This document shows positions 43,360 through 53,838 of a stretch of 64,000 nt of DNA, one piece after another. The stretch comes from Cerioporus squamosus. Taxonomy: Eukaryota > Basidiomycota > Agaricomycetes > Polyporales > Polyporaceae. Below the pieces are notes generated by a model, which searched no databases, was not told the DNA's origin, and worked only from the letters and a program-made list of their open reading frames with translations. The DNA lies in assembly GCA_022592435.1 (NCBI GenBank), contig JABYQS010000081.1, positions 1 to 64,000 on the forward strand, given 5' to 3'. Numbering within the stretch: position 1 is the stretch's first letter; each line of letters opens with the position of its first letter. A program made the position numbers and the translations under genes.

Positions 43360-45088
43360 CTACGCATTCTCAACGCGCTCGTCACCGCGCTTCTCCGTCA
43401 AGGTGCCCGTCGAGTTGAAGTCGTCAAGCTCTTCTTCGCCCTTAGTGTCTGAGAACACGGAGTTCCCAAGCGGGCCTATGACTCTGTCAAAGCGGATGGT
43501 GGTGGTCACCTCGGGCCCTCCGGTGGAGGAGTCCAAGCTCGCCCCGGAGAGGAGGCGTTTGTTCGCCTCTTGCAGGTTCATGAGGAAGCGCGAGACGAGG
43601 ATCGACTCCGTCCTGCGACGCGAGCCTGGTAAGCGATTTGTACTCGGGTGGCATGCGCATGAGAAACATACGGCTCGAGCAGCAGGCTGATGTCGCTGAT
43701 GTCCGCGTACTTCGAGAATACCTGAAAGGAACAGCGTCAATGCATGCCTATCGTGCGCTGCGATAAACTGGCTGAACTCACCGCCCCGATGGAGAACATA
43801 AGATGCAACACGTTCATCAGCAAGATGATTCTGCAGGAGCACTAGTCAGTGTCGGCTCGCGAGGGATGGATGGAACAAAACGTCGCACACGAAGTATATC
43901 GTCCCTGCGGGCAACGTCAGCATTTCGAGGAGTGTATGCGGTGGTCTGATATTGCCCACCATCTCGTAAGAGTATGAGGGACAGCGATGACGTCCCGAGC
44001 CTTCCTTCACGGGCGATTTTCGTCGTCTTGTACGTCGTATGCCATGTCACCGCGATGACGATGACGTCGGCGAGGATGAGTGACCCTCGAGACAAACCCG
44101 TGACTGGCACAGAAGTTGGAGTTGGGTTCAATGGCACCTAAGATTGTCGATATAAGGCCACTTACATCTGAAAACATATGCGTCAGAGGGGTCAGGACAT
44201 GCATATGACAGAGCCACTGACAGCTTCGAGACGAAGATGGTTTCCGAGGTCCCTTCCGCGCATCCGAAGAAGGGATCGATAACAGGGATACTCCAATGGT
44301 AGACGACCTGAGAAGAACCTATCAGATGTGGACCGAGCTTCAGCCTGGTATGTGCCTACGCACGAAGTTGATGACGAGCGGAACAATCGACAGCAAGAAT
44401 ACGATGACGCTGAGCGTTCGCTGACCTCCCGTCAGCGCAAAAACTCGCAGGGCCGAGAAGGCTGGAGGAGAGATCCATAGTGAGATCGCGGGGTTACTTC
44501 CGATGTTTGCATGGGAGACGACTAGAGCACTCACCAGCCCATGGGAAGTACAGCAAAAGCTTGGCGCTGACTGTGCCGTGGATCCACTGAGCGCACCTGT
44601 GTAGAATCGTCTCAACTAGGGCTCGAAAGTGGGTAAGGACACCGTACCGCTGTCCTTCTCTTCAGTATGCCATCGTACGGGAGCATACAGCGCGACATGA
44701 CTCACATACAACGATTCCGGAGGATAAATGCTCCCAAGCATATCCGATAGGAGGAACACTATCGTGATATACCGGTTGAGGAAGAACAGCACCGATGCGG
44801 CTGTCAGACGCTTCCCCCAGAACAAATCGACCTCCCGCCCGATGGTAATAGCGTCCTCGTAGAACACCATGGCTAGAAATCGACGCGAGCTAGTTAATCA
44901 ATCTGTACTCAGTTGATTCACAGCGCGCGCTACCTATGGAGGCGTAGCCGGCGCAATTGCTGGAGAATCTGTATCCCATATCAAAACATTGTCAAGATCA
45001 AGACATCCGACATCCATATTGACGCAACTCACACAGAACTAAAATCGGAGACGACCTCCGCCGCATACGAGCTTGAGTCGTCAGACAT
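43360..45088 (-). CDS. DUF6533-like multi-pass membrane protein (copy d)
   Basis: Start at 45088 (MSDDSSSYAAEVVSDFSSV), small exon FSSNCAGYASI, then AMVFYEDAITIGREVDLFWG and TAASVLFFLNRYITIVFLL. The following exons are CAQWIHGTVSAKLLLYFPWA, FSALRVFALTGGQRTLSVIV, a variable loop, LSRGSLILADVIVIAVTWHT with LILLRDG, DISLLLEP, VSRFLMNLQEANKRLL and RFDRVIGPLGNSVF, ending at 43360 with an acidic tail. All conserved exons are recognisable and flanked by GT-AG signals. It is closest in order and signatures to copy c, which lies just downstream in the same orientation, so the pair is probably a tandem duplication. Confidence 0.75.
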
Positions 45089-47259
45089 CCGGATGGCGAG
45101 TGGGCGGGGAGACGGGAGACAGGAGGGGCCAGGATAGCGAGAAGAGGGCCACCACCCGTGCGGCGCCCTCCTCACAATCTTATACCTTGTCAGGTTACGC
45201 CGGGCAGATTGCAAATGCCAGGCAACTGGTAGCGTGAGTTTCCTTGATTTGTGAGCGTCATTCGACGCGATAGGACGAATCACCGCTGCGGGGATATGAC
45301 CTGTCAAACCTAGAGAAGTGGCGTTGACCGAACGGTCGACGAGCGTTATCCTCGTAGTGAAGACGGAGGATGATCAGAACGCTCTCCTGGCACGATCGAT
45401 GATGCACGGAGCCATTCTACCATCTCAGTGTGCGACGTCTCTCTGTTCGAGTGTATGGGTTCGACTGACCTGCAGACCGAATCGGAGGTCAGCACCTTGA
45501 GTTCAGGGAAGACTACGCGACTTACCTGTCTCCGGCTCGTGAGATGCTGTGCGTATATCAGAACCTGAGCCGCCGCGCTGATGGAGTGCGTTAATGTCAA
45601 ACGCTAGCTGCGGTTCCTTGTTCCGCGTACTGGGAGGATGACGACATTTTAGCTATGAAAAGCCAGGGACCGCGTCCGAAGTGTAGCGGCTTCGGGTCAT
45701 CCACAGTATACAAAATATACAGATGACCACTCACGAGTGAAACCATCGGATCTGAGCTCGGAAGACTTCACATGACAGAGGTACTTACCTGTCGAAGTTG
45801 TTCAGTGTGTGTGCGCCCTCGGAACGACTGGCGTCGGATGGATGCGCGTCATGTTGGGAGCCGTTGAAGCCTGAGTACTTACGGAACATACTCATGCTAT
45901 CTATGTCGATGCGAGCGCCGTGAGTGTATCATGGTGGTGATTCGGAGGATGAAACTAGCGAAGCTTTGTTGAAGCTTTGAGAGTGAGGCGGGCGTTTCTG
46001 AAGGGAGTATGCGCTGACCAGTCGGACCTCTGCTTTCACCTCGTCGTCCATGTTCTTCTCAGCAAACGGGATATACACAGCTCGCTCTCATACTCTCCTT
46101 GCTACTAGCAGCATGCGCACTTACGCCAGCGTCGACGCGATCATAGAGTGCCCGCAGGTTACACCTGCTTTGCGTTCGGGCTGTCAAGCTTCCAAGCTTC
46201 AAGACTCGAGCCCAATCCGCAGTCGTTGGGTCTGCTTAAGCAGCTGGCTGAGCAGAGACAACCCAAGTGTCGCATGAGACAGTGACAATGAGATGTGGAA
46301 CACGGCGATGCTATTCTATTGTACGACGTACGTCCTTCCGTGATCTATCTCCTTTTCATTCGGCCTTGGTCCATGCCCATGCTCTTGAATCTTCTGCCTT
46401 CCGTTGGCCCATGCTCCTACCCGTGTCAGGCCTCTCACGTCACGGGCCTGGTCGAGAACAAAGACAGTGCTATGACGAGGAGAGCATGTCGTAGCCTCAC
46501 GAGCCACGAACGCTCCAGCTTCAGGACGCTGGGGCTCGATTGCACCTCTCTGATCATCGATATGGAACACCGAGGTCAAACCTTGCAAATTCGTGCAGTA
46601 GTACCCGAAGGGGTCATGCGACGCTGAGGCAGAGCTACTGTGGCGGAGTAGTACACATTGCCAGTATGTACAATCGCTGGAACAGGCGTGTAACAATTGA
46701 CTCTGAGCCTGATTGGCGTTGTTATAGTTCAATATACATAAGTACTCCCTTGCACTCGAGTCCCATGAGTTCCAGCGTCGTCTGCTCGCTGCTACGTACA
46801 CCGTGGAGGGGACTCAGCGTGGGTTGGGCTAGGACCGGCGAAGCCGGACGCGGACGCGGCGCAGGTCGAGCCGCTGGGTGGGCGGGCTCGCTTGCGCCGC
46901 GATTTTGTGGGTGTTGAGTCCTCTCCTGCGAGTGTCTTGCGCAAGCGAGAAGGGCATGGCGGGTGGGGCAAAAGCGAGTAGGGTAGACTAGTAATAGCGA
47001 GTACGCTAGGGAGAACGAGGGAGCGTTCGGACCTCGTATGCGACGATGAAGGGCGAAGGCAAAACTTCGCGCGCTCGTCTGCTCCGCTGGACGCTGGGCG
47101 CCTGCCTCGCGGGCTCGGCCGGGCCCTATACTAACGACTGTTCATGCATCAACATTCGTCGAACAAACACGGTCACTCGAACATGATCACGGTCGGAGAT
47201 ATATAGTGTAGTCCAGTCGGCGAATTCAAGCGCAAAGTATGGAGGAAGCAGTGGTGCGG
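45089..47259. other. 2.2 kb intergenic interval, nothing recognised
   Basis: No exon chain is supported. The 46.8-47.1 kb part is noticeably GC-rich with short direct repeats (GGACGCGGACGCGG). It may be the remains of an unidentified element, but I could not define ends. Confidence 0.4.
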
Positions 47260-50009
47260 CTACAGAAGGTGATCGTCCACATCCTCCTCCGTCCCGACAG
47301 AAAGCGGCCGCTCAGCGTCCTCTTCATCTTGACTCTCTTCTAGATCAGACGATGCAGAACCACTGCTGGTCTTGCGCCTCTTCACAGGCCGTTCTCTGTC
47401 TTCCTCCGAGTCTGTCGTGTCCTCCTCCCCGTCTTGTTCGCTTCCGTGGTCTTCGTCTTGTTTCCGCGCGCCATCCTCGCCTTCCTCGTCCGTGTAATCT
47501 TCATCCTCATCGTCCGGTCCGCTCCTGTCCTCCCTATCCGTTGTGTCGTAAGTCCATGCAGAGGAGAAACCGTCGCATTTCGGGACAGCCACCCGCGTGT
47601 CCTTGAAGACGTCCTCGCATTTGTCCACGAACCATATGACGGGGTCTCCCTGCTCATCGAGTGCGGTGCCCAAGAGGTAACTCACCAAGAGCTGCAAGAG
47701 CTCCTCGTGGTCACATAATGTGAGCCGAGAAGCCCGGGCCTTCTCCTCGCTCGGTGGTTCCTCGAGCTTGGGCTTCACGTCTTGGACCCGTTCGCGTTTC
47801 TTGAATCGTTTCAGCAGTTCTGCATGCGCCTGCAGATCCGGGTGCACCTGCCTCTCGGGTCGCGGAGTCCTCAACTCCACGGGAGGTGAGACTCGCGGTG
47901 GCGAAGGAGGATCATATCGATCGCGGAGGGCTTCGACATCGACTGCGGAGTAATGTTCTCGGCATAGCTCGTGGATGCTGATGAGAAGCTTGTGGAGGGT
48001 TGGGTTCCAATAGCGGACGTTCAGGGGCGGGGACTTGCTCGTCATATGGAAGAGCTTGCTGCCTCCACCGATACACGCGCCATCGGACTTGCGTATGTAC
48101 GCGTCGTCATAGACCCTCTCTACGAAAAGTTCTGGAGAGATGCCCTGCTTTTTGTGGAAGCGGAGAACGCAGTAGTGGTAGACGTGAATGAAGGATTCGA
48201 TGTCGTCTGACAGCTCGTACGGCCTATTGGGGAATTGCAGGGATAACGCAGAGCGGAAGAGCCAGGTTCCCTGTCAATGTCCAACCACTCGTAAGCGCAT
48301 GTCACTCATCAACAAAATGTACTTGAAAACATACCGCAGGATCTGGCGTCCCTCGCTTTTGATCAAGCTCGACCTGCTCCTTGTCCTTACACAGGTCCCA
48401 GTCGCAGAGCATACCGCGGCGCTCTACTTGTCCGCGACCGTCCTCATAGATCAGGATGTTGTTCGGGCTGATATCATGGTGCAGAATACCAGCCTTTTCC
48501 CAGGCTTCTCGATGAGCTGCAGAGAACGGTGAGCAGCGCGTCCGCATGAGAGCGCATGGAACATACCAATAAGAGCGTACCACATAATCAGAGTGAATTC
48601 TCTGAAGTGACTGAAATCTGTCAGGGGTCGGCAGACCTCTTTGATCAGAAGGCGGTAATGCCCGACCGCGGCCCGTGAGCGATTGACCACCGTTTGAGTC
48701 CTCGTAACTTGCCACGAGCCATCTGAGCCGCGGACGTCCTCGTATCCCAAGCACGTCAGGACATACGCGACGCCGGCGCCATTCAATCGTTCGTATATCT
48801 CGTGCTCGGGTCGCGCGTGATCGATGTCGGGCCGCCAGCAGTCCTTGATGAAGCGAACTGTCCTCCCTTCTATGTCGTATGCCAGGAAGCCCTGCGTACA
48901 ACGGCCCTGCAGAGATGGCTTGGAAAACATGGGACGGCCGACGACGTATCTCCGGCCGCACATTGTGAGCTCGTACGCAGGCCAACGGCCCGATGTCGCA
49001 AGCGAAGGGTATTCCGGGTCGACGGAGAGCGCATGGTAGATCTGCTCCTCCACATAGTCACTGGGAGCGTCCGGGGCGTACGCAAGCATCGACCTCACGT
49101 CCACAGGGTTTGCTAGGACGGCCGTCGGGTCGAACCCGAGCTGCTCTCGAGACATGCGAGCGATCCGCCAGAAGAAGGTATGGAGTGCGGTGTGTTGACG
49201 AGTGCCATACTTGAACGGCTCGGAAACGAGGGTGTATGCGCGGTCGAAGTATAGGATGCGTGCCTGGCGACGGAGGACGTAGAGGGCGTATATGTGAATA
49301 CGATGATGGCGAGTGAATAGTTGCCCGACGTGCTTCGTGATACGTTTGAGTGCTTCGGTCCCATGGTCGGTCCTCTCCAGGTGGTGAGTACGCTCGTCGT
49401 CAAAGGTGAAGGCGCAGTCCCAGTCCTCGACCTTGACTTCGATCGGAACTACGAGCTCAGCCCATGACTCGAATTGTTCGTTCTGTTGCTCGTGGGTCTC
49501 GCTTTCGACCGCATGAAGCACGGCGGGGTCTTCCTTCGTGCCGACCGGGGCATGAGACGTGAGCTCCTCGTTAATGAAGACGCCGCCGGCCGGATACAGG
49601 CGTGTCTTGCGCGCTGAGTAGCGGCGACGACGTATGGCATGCGTTACTATTGTCGGGGCTGAAGACTGATCTTTCGATGCCGCCTCTGCGATAGAATGGG
49701 AGATCTTGCACTATCATGCAAACTGTGAGCTTACCGGTCTCGAAGACCCCATCTTCAATTAAGAGGAACGGTACTCACTATCTCGTCAGTGAACTTCCCT
49801 TTCCTAGGCGGTGGTTTGTACCAGTCAATCCCAGCACGCTTTCGCTTCACGCTGCGCGTTCCGATCCGAGGCTTCGCAGTGGCAACTTCTTTCCTGTAAT
49901 ACGCCCGTTCCAGAATCTCTTCGGGAGGGTCGTCGCCAGGAATGCAGACGTTGAACATTGCCTGAAGAGAGACCTCCTTGATCTTCCTCGCAATGCCATC
50001 GAGATCCAT
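47260..50009 (-). CDS. FunK1-type fungal protein kinase (copy 1)
   Basis: The N-terminal exon (50009-49779, MDLDGIARKIKEVSLQAMF, then IPGDDPPEE) is followed by CKISHSIAEAAS, RLYPAGGVFI and the FunK1 body: ELVVPIEVKVED, HVGQLFTRHHRIHIYALYVL, LHTFFWRIARMSREQLGFDP. Kinase-lobe motifs: FIKDCWR (candidate ATP Lys), HEIYERL, HYRLLIKEVCRPL, the catalytic loop HHDISPNNILIYEDG, CDWDLCK in the DFG position, and GTWLFRSALSLQFP then HVYHYCVLRFH. A long acidic tail (DDEDEDYTDEEGEDGARKQDE, continuing to 47260) ends the protein, with a basic PVKRRKTSS nuclear-localisation-like patch. FunK1 is a basidiomycete-expanded kinase-like group; substrates are unknown. HHD replaces the usual HRD. All visible exons join through short GT-AG introns. 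Confidence 0.85.
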
Positions 50010-50661
50010 GAGTAGAGTACTACACGTCCTTGCCGTGACGCAGTTCGCGGACTCCCACGCAGTGGTGTTGGATGAAGCTGTGGCTGGTTGTGTGGCCTTG
50101 TGCGCTGCGACGTAGGGTGTCAGAGCGGCCGTGGACTCGACAGCCTCACGGAAGTCGTGATACCTGTGTGGACAGACGGAGGGTGGTTGCAGCCACGACT
50201 TCCTTGACTGCGGGTGCGAGCGAGTTTGAGGCTTGGTAGAAGCGGCGCTGATTGTGATTGCTCAAACACGCGACGGTCAATGGTCTGTGATATGAGCAAA
50301 GTGCGCCAATGAGGAAGAGCAAGGTGTCGAAGTGGTTCCAGTTCAAGTTGAGTTGACGCTCAACCGCGTACTTTACATGTTCAAAAATCACACGTGACAA
50401 GATGCATGGACGAGACAACGACTCGGACAACGCTCAGCTTGAATTCGGAGACTACAACGCAGATACAAATCAATCCCAATCAAGTCCAAAATCTGGGGGG
50501 GCACCATTGCCTACGGGCGGCGCGCCTTCCACAGAGTCCCCCGAATCCGACTGCGGATCATCAAGTCTGAGAGACCGCTCGACCTCCTCCTCCTCCTCCT
50601 CCCGGCTCTCCTCTAGACCTGGGAGCGAGGAACCATCGCTCCCCTTGCGCTTCTTCGCAGG
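50010..50661. promoter_or_regulatory. Promoter of FunK1 copy 1, plus remnant 3' coding of copy 2
   Basis: TTGACGCTC at 50353-50361, preceded by GTTCAAGTTGAG, is shared with the upstream regions of FunK1 copies 2 and 3. The part 50455-50661 is still homologous to the last 65 codons of copy 3 and lies beyond the copy 2 stop. Confidence 0.5.
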
Positions 50662-53136
50662 TCATTCATCTTCGTCTTGACTGTATCCGTATTCGCGACT
50701 CGGGTACGACGACGAGAAGTTGTTGTTCTTGCGTGGAGCCACCCTCGTGCCTTTGAACAGGTCCTTGCATTTGGTGCTCGTCTTCGGCCATCGTATCACC
50801 TTACCCGTCTTGTCCTTGACACCCGATACGTAGCGCACGAAGAGGTCGAAGAGCGCCTCATGGTCGCGCAGCAAGAGTTTGGCTGCCACGCTGCTTTGGG
50901 TTGCGAAAGGCTGGGTCGACTCCACCTCCGGCGAATCTTCCGAACGCGGCCGCTTGACGAACCTAGCATAGCATGTCTCGGCTTCTTCCTCGAAATCCAC
51001 CGGACGCTCTTCGAGAGGGTCGTATAGCTGGCGGAGGCGGTCGACATCGATCGTGGAATAATGCTGGGAACATAGCACCGCGATGTCAGCGAGTAATTGA
51101 TCGAGGGTGGGATTCAGAAACACTCTCATAGGCGGCTTCGCGCGTTGCAATTGCTCGAGCTTTGCGTCTCCGCCGACGTGTGCGCTGTCCGATTCCCGCA
51201 CCCGTACGGCATTGTAGGTGAACTCCACATGGCTTGCCAGATGCCAAATGTTGGTCTCGTGAAAGCGGAGGACACAGTAGTGGTAGACGTGGATGAACGA
51301 CTCGATGTCGTCCGACAGCTCGTAGGGCCTCTTGGGAAACTGCAAGGACAATGCAGAGCGGAAGAGCCAAGTTCCCTGAACAATGGACCATGAGTGCATG
51401 TCAGACTTGGTTAGAAAACAGAGAGTACCGTAGGATCTGGTGTGCCTCTCGTTTGATCGAGCTCAACCTGCTTCCGGTCCTTGCATAAGTCCCAGTCGCA
51501 GAGCATACCAATTCGTTCCACCCGTTCACGACCGTCCTCGTAGATCAGGATATTGTTCACGCTAACATCATGGTGCAGGATACCAGCGTTCTCCCAGGCT
51601 TCGCGATGAGCTGCAGCGAAATGTCAGTACGATATACACATGAGACTGCATAATACATACCAATGAGGGCGTCACACATGATCATTGTGAACTCTTTGAA
51701 GTTACCGAGGTCGGTCAGCGGTCGACAGACCTCTTTGATCAGGAGGCGATAATGCCCAAAAACCCGTGAGCGACTCGGATTCACGACCGTGTGACTGCTT
51801 GTAATCTGCCAGGAGCCATCCGAGCTACGGACGTCCTCGTGTCCCAAGCACGTCAGGACATACTCGACGCCGGCGGCATTCAGTCGCTCGTACACTTCGT
51901 GCTCTGGCCGCACCCGGTCTAGATCAAGTCGCCATGAGTCCTTCATGAACCTGACGGCCTTGTCGTCGACATCGTAAGCGAGAAAGCCCCGAGTGCACCG
52001 GCCGTGGAGTCCGGGGCCAGCGAACAATGGACGGGCGATGATGTACCGCTTGCCACACAACGTCAGCTGGTACGGAGGCCACTGGCACGGGCGAGAGAGA
52101 GAGCTGGCTTCCGGGAGCGTCGGGTTGACGGAGAGTGCGTGGTAGATTTGCTTCTCGATGTAATCGGTGGGAGCAAGGTGGGCGTACGCGAGCATAGCCC
52201 TCACATCGTGTGGACTGGCAGGGACGACGGTCGCGTCGAAACCCAGCTGCTCGCGAGACATACGCGCGATGCGCCAGAAGAAGGTTGGGAGGGTGGAATC
52301 ATCGCGAGCGCCGTAGTTGAAGGGTTCGGAGACGAGCGTGCCTCCACGATCACAGTAGAGGATGCGCGCCTGACGACGAAAGAGGTAGAGAGAGTAGATG
52401 TGCGTGCGGTGATGGCGAGCGAATAGCTGTCCCATGTGTTGCAGGGCCCGTTCAAGGGCCATAGCGCCGCTTCTTGTTCTGTGCAGGTAGTGTACGCGCT
52501 GGTCCTCGAAGGCGAATGCACAGTCGTGGCCGTCGACAGTGACCTCGATGGGAATCACAAGGTCAGACCACGAGGAATGTCCGACGCACTTCTTGCGAGC
52601 GTTCCGAATCTCCGTAATGCCAAGCTTCGAAGCTTCTTCATCCTTATCAAGGAGAACATCGGGGGTTGTGTGCTCCGCGTTGAGGAAGACCCCTCCGGCT
52701 GGTAAGATTGATCTCTTGCGGGCTAAGTCACTGCGGTCCGTTTCGTATTCTACCGAGCGACTCGCCATCTCGTGAGTGACGAGCCTTGGTGCCGAGGGCC
52801 CCAACTTGGATGCCACCTCCGTGACGGAGTTGGCGATTTCGCGCTACAGCGTAATAAGCGTGAGCAGAGGAACTCGAGGATGTCCGGACTACTCACAATT
52901 CCCATAATAATCCTCCACTTCGACAGATGGCTCTCGGCGCCACTTCGCAGTGCAGAACATTCCCGTGTGTCACTGCTGCTCCGAGTCAACCTCGCGTCCG
53001 GGTCGGCTGTCCAAGCACCCATGAGGTGCACCCTCTCCAGTAGGTCTACCGGAGGGTCGTCGCCAGGAATGTACGCGTCGAACATCGCCCTGAGAGGTAT
53101 CTCACTCATGTTTTTCACAACGTCATCGAGGTCCAT
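50662..53136 (-). CDS. FunK1-type fungal protein kinase (copy 2), C-terminally truncated by TGA
   Basis: Start 53136 (MDLDDVVKNMSEIPLRAMFD, IPGDDPP). The body has ILPAGGVFLN, DLVIPIEVTVDGHD, LHRTRSGAMALERALQHMGQ, FFWRIARMSREQLGFD, RCTRGFLAYDVDD, FMKDSWRLDLDRVRPEHEVY and HYRLLIKEVCRPLTDL. The catalytic loop is HHDVSVNNILIYEDG and the DFG equivalent CDWDLCK. Then GTWLFRSALSLQFPKRPYEL and a C-terminal KDLFKGTRVAPRKNNNFSSS. The frame ends at TGA 50662-50664 after QDEDE, where copy 3 has CGA (QDEDER-PAKKRK). Beyond the stop the copy 3-like frame stays open for about 65 codons, including the basic PAKKRKGS and the acidic tail. So one C-to-T change removed the nuclear-localisation-like patch and tail; the kinase core is unaffected. 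Confidence 0.8.
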
Positions 53137-53838
53137 GGTGGGTACAGTTCAAGTTGAAAGTCGTAGAGTGAGTTCGACGTTGCTCGGGGTTCGTGCGGAT
53201 TACGTCGTGTAGTTCGGCGCAATCCTGTGTGCGTGACATATCAGTACAGTCAAGTAATAGCAGCGTAATTGATACCAGACTAAAGGCGTACTTCGGTGGT
53301 TGCAACTTCAGAACTTCGCCGAGTCGGAGGACTCCTTGGGAATGACTGACTGAAGCAGCGCGAGAAGTGATCAGTACAGGTGACGCGTCGAGCAAGGCTC
53401 GTCACTCAATACTCACTCACTGGTCAACGGTCTGTTGCACTTGTAGCTAGTGTGAGTAACGGCCAGCTGTTCCTCGAGGTGGTTCAGGTTCAAGCTCAAG
53501 TCCAAACCTCCATTGACGCTCTCTACGAATAGGCACGTGACGTACTATCGGACGGGAAGCATTCAATGTTCAGTTGTCTCCCCTAGGCAGACGATTGACG
53601 GGTCTATTGTAAGGGGGAGGGACGACAATATTCAGCGACTACAGCAGCAAACATATACCCATAGGCCACTTTGCATGCACCAGGCGATGATAAGTAAGTC
53701 TAGACTACATAGTCCCGCCTCTTACAACTTCGTCCTCGCGTATCGCCCCGAGTCGATACAGAATGGATGCGTGCATGCAGTCCATCATGATGTCGGACAC
53801 AGCAACCGTTGAATGCAGAAGCCATATTGTAATACAAA
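53137..53838. promoter_or_regulatory. Promoter of FunK1 copy 2
   Basis: It contains TTGACGCTC at 53513-53521 preceded by GGTTCAAGCTCAAG, shared with copies 1 and 3. The rest, down to the copy 3 stop at 53839, shows nothing recognisable. Confidence 0.45.

Noticed and set aside
46800..47160. GC-rich block as a possible solo LTR or other element
   Set aside because: No matching direct or inverted ends and no target-site duplication were found; left as unassigned intergenic sequence.
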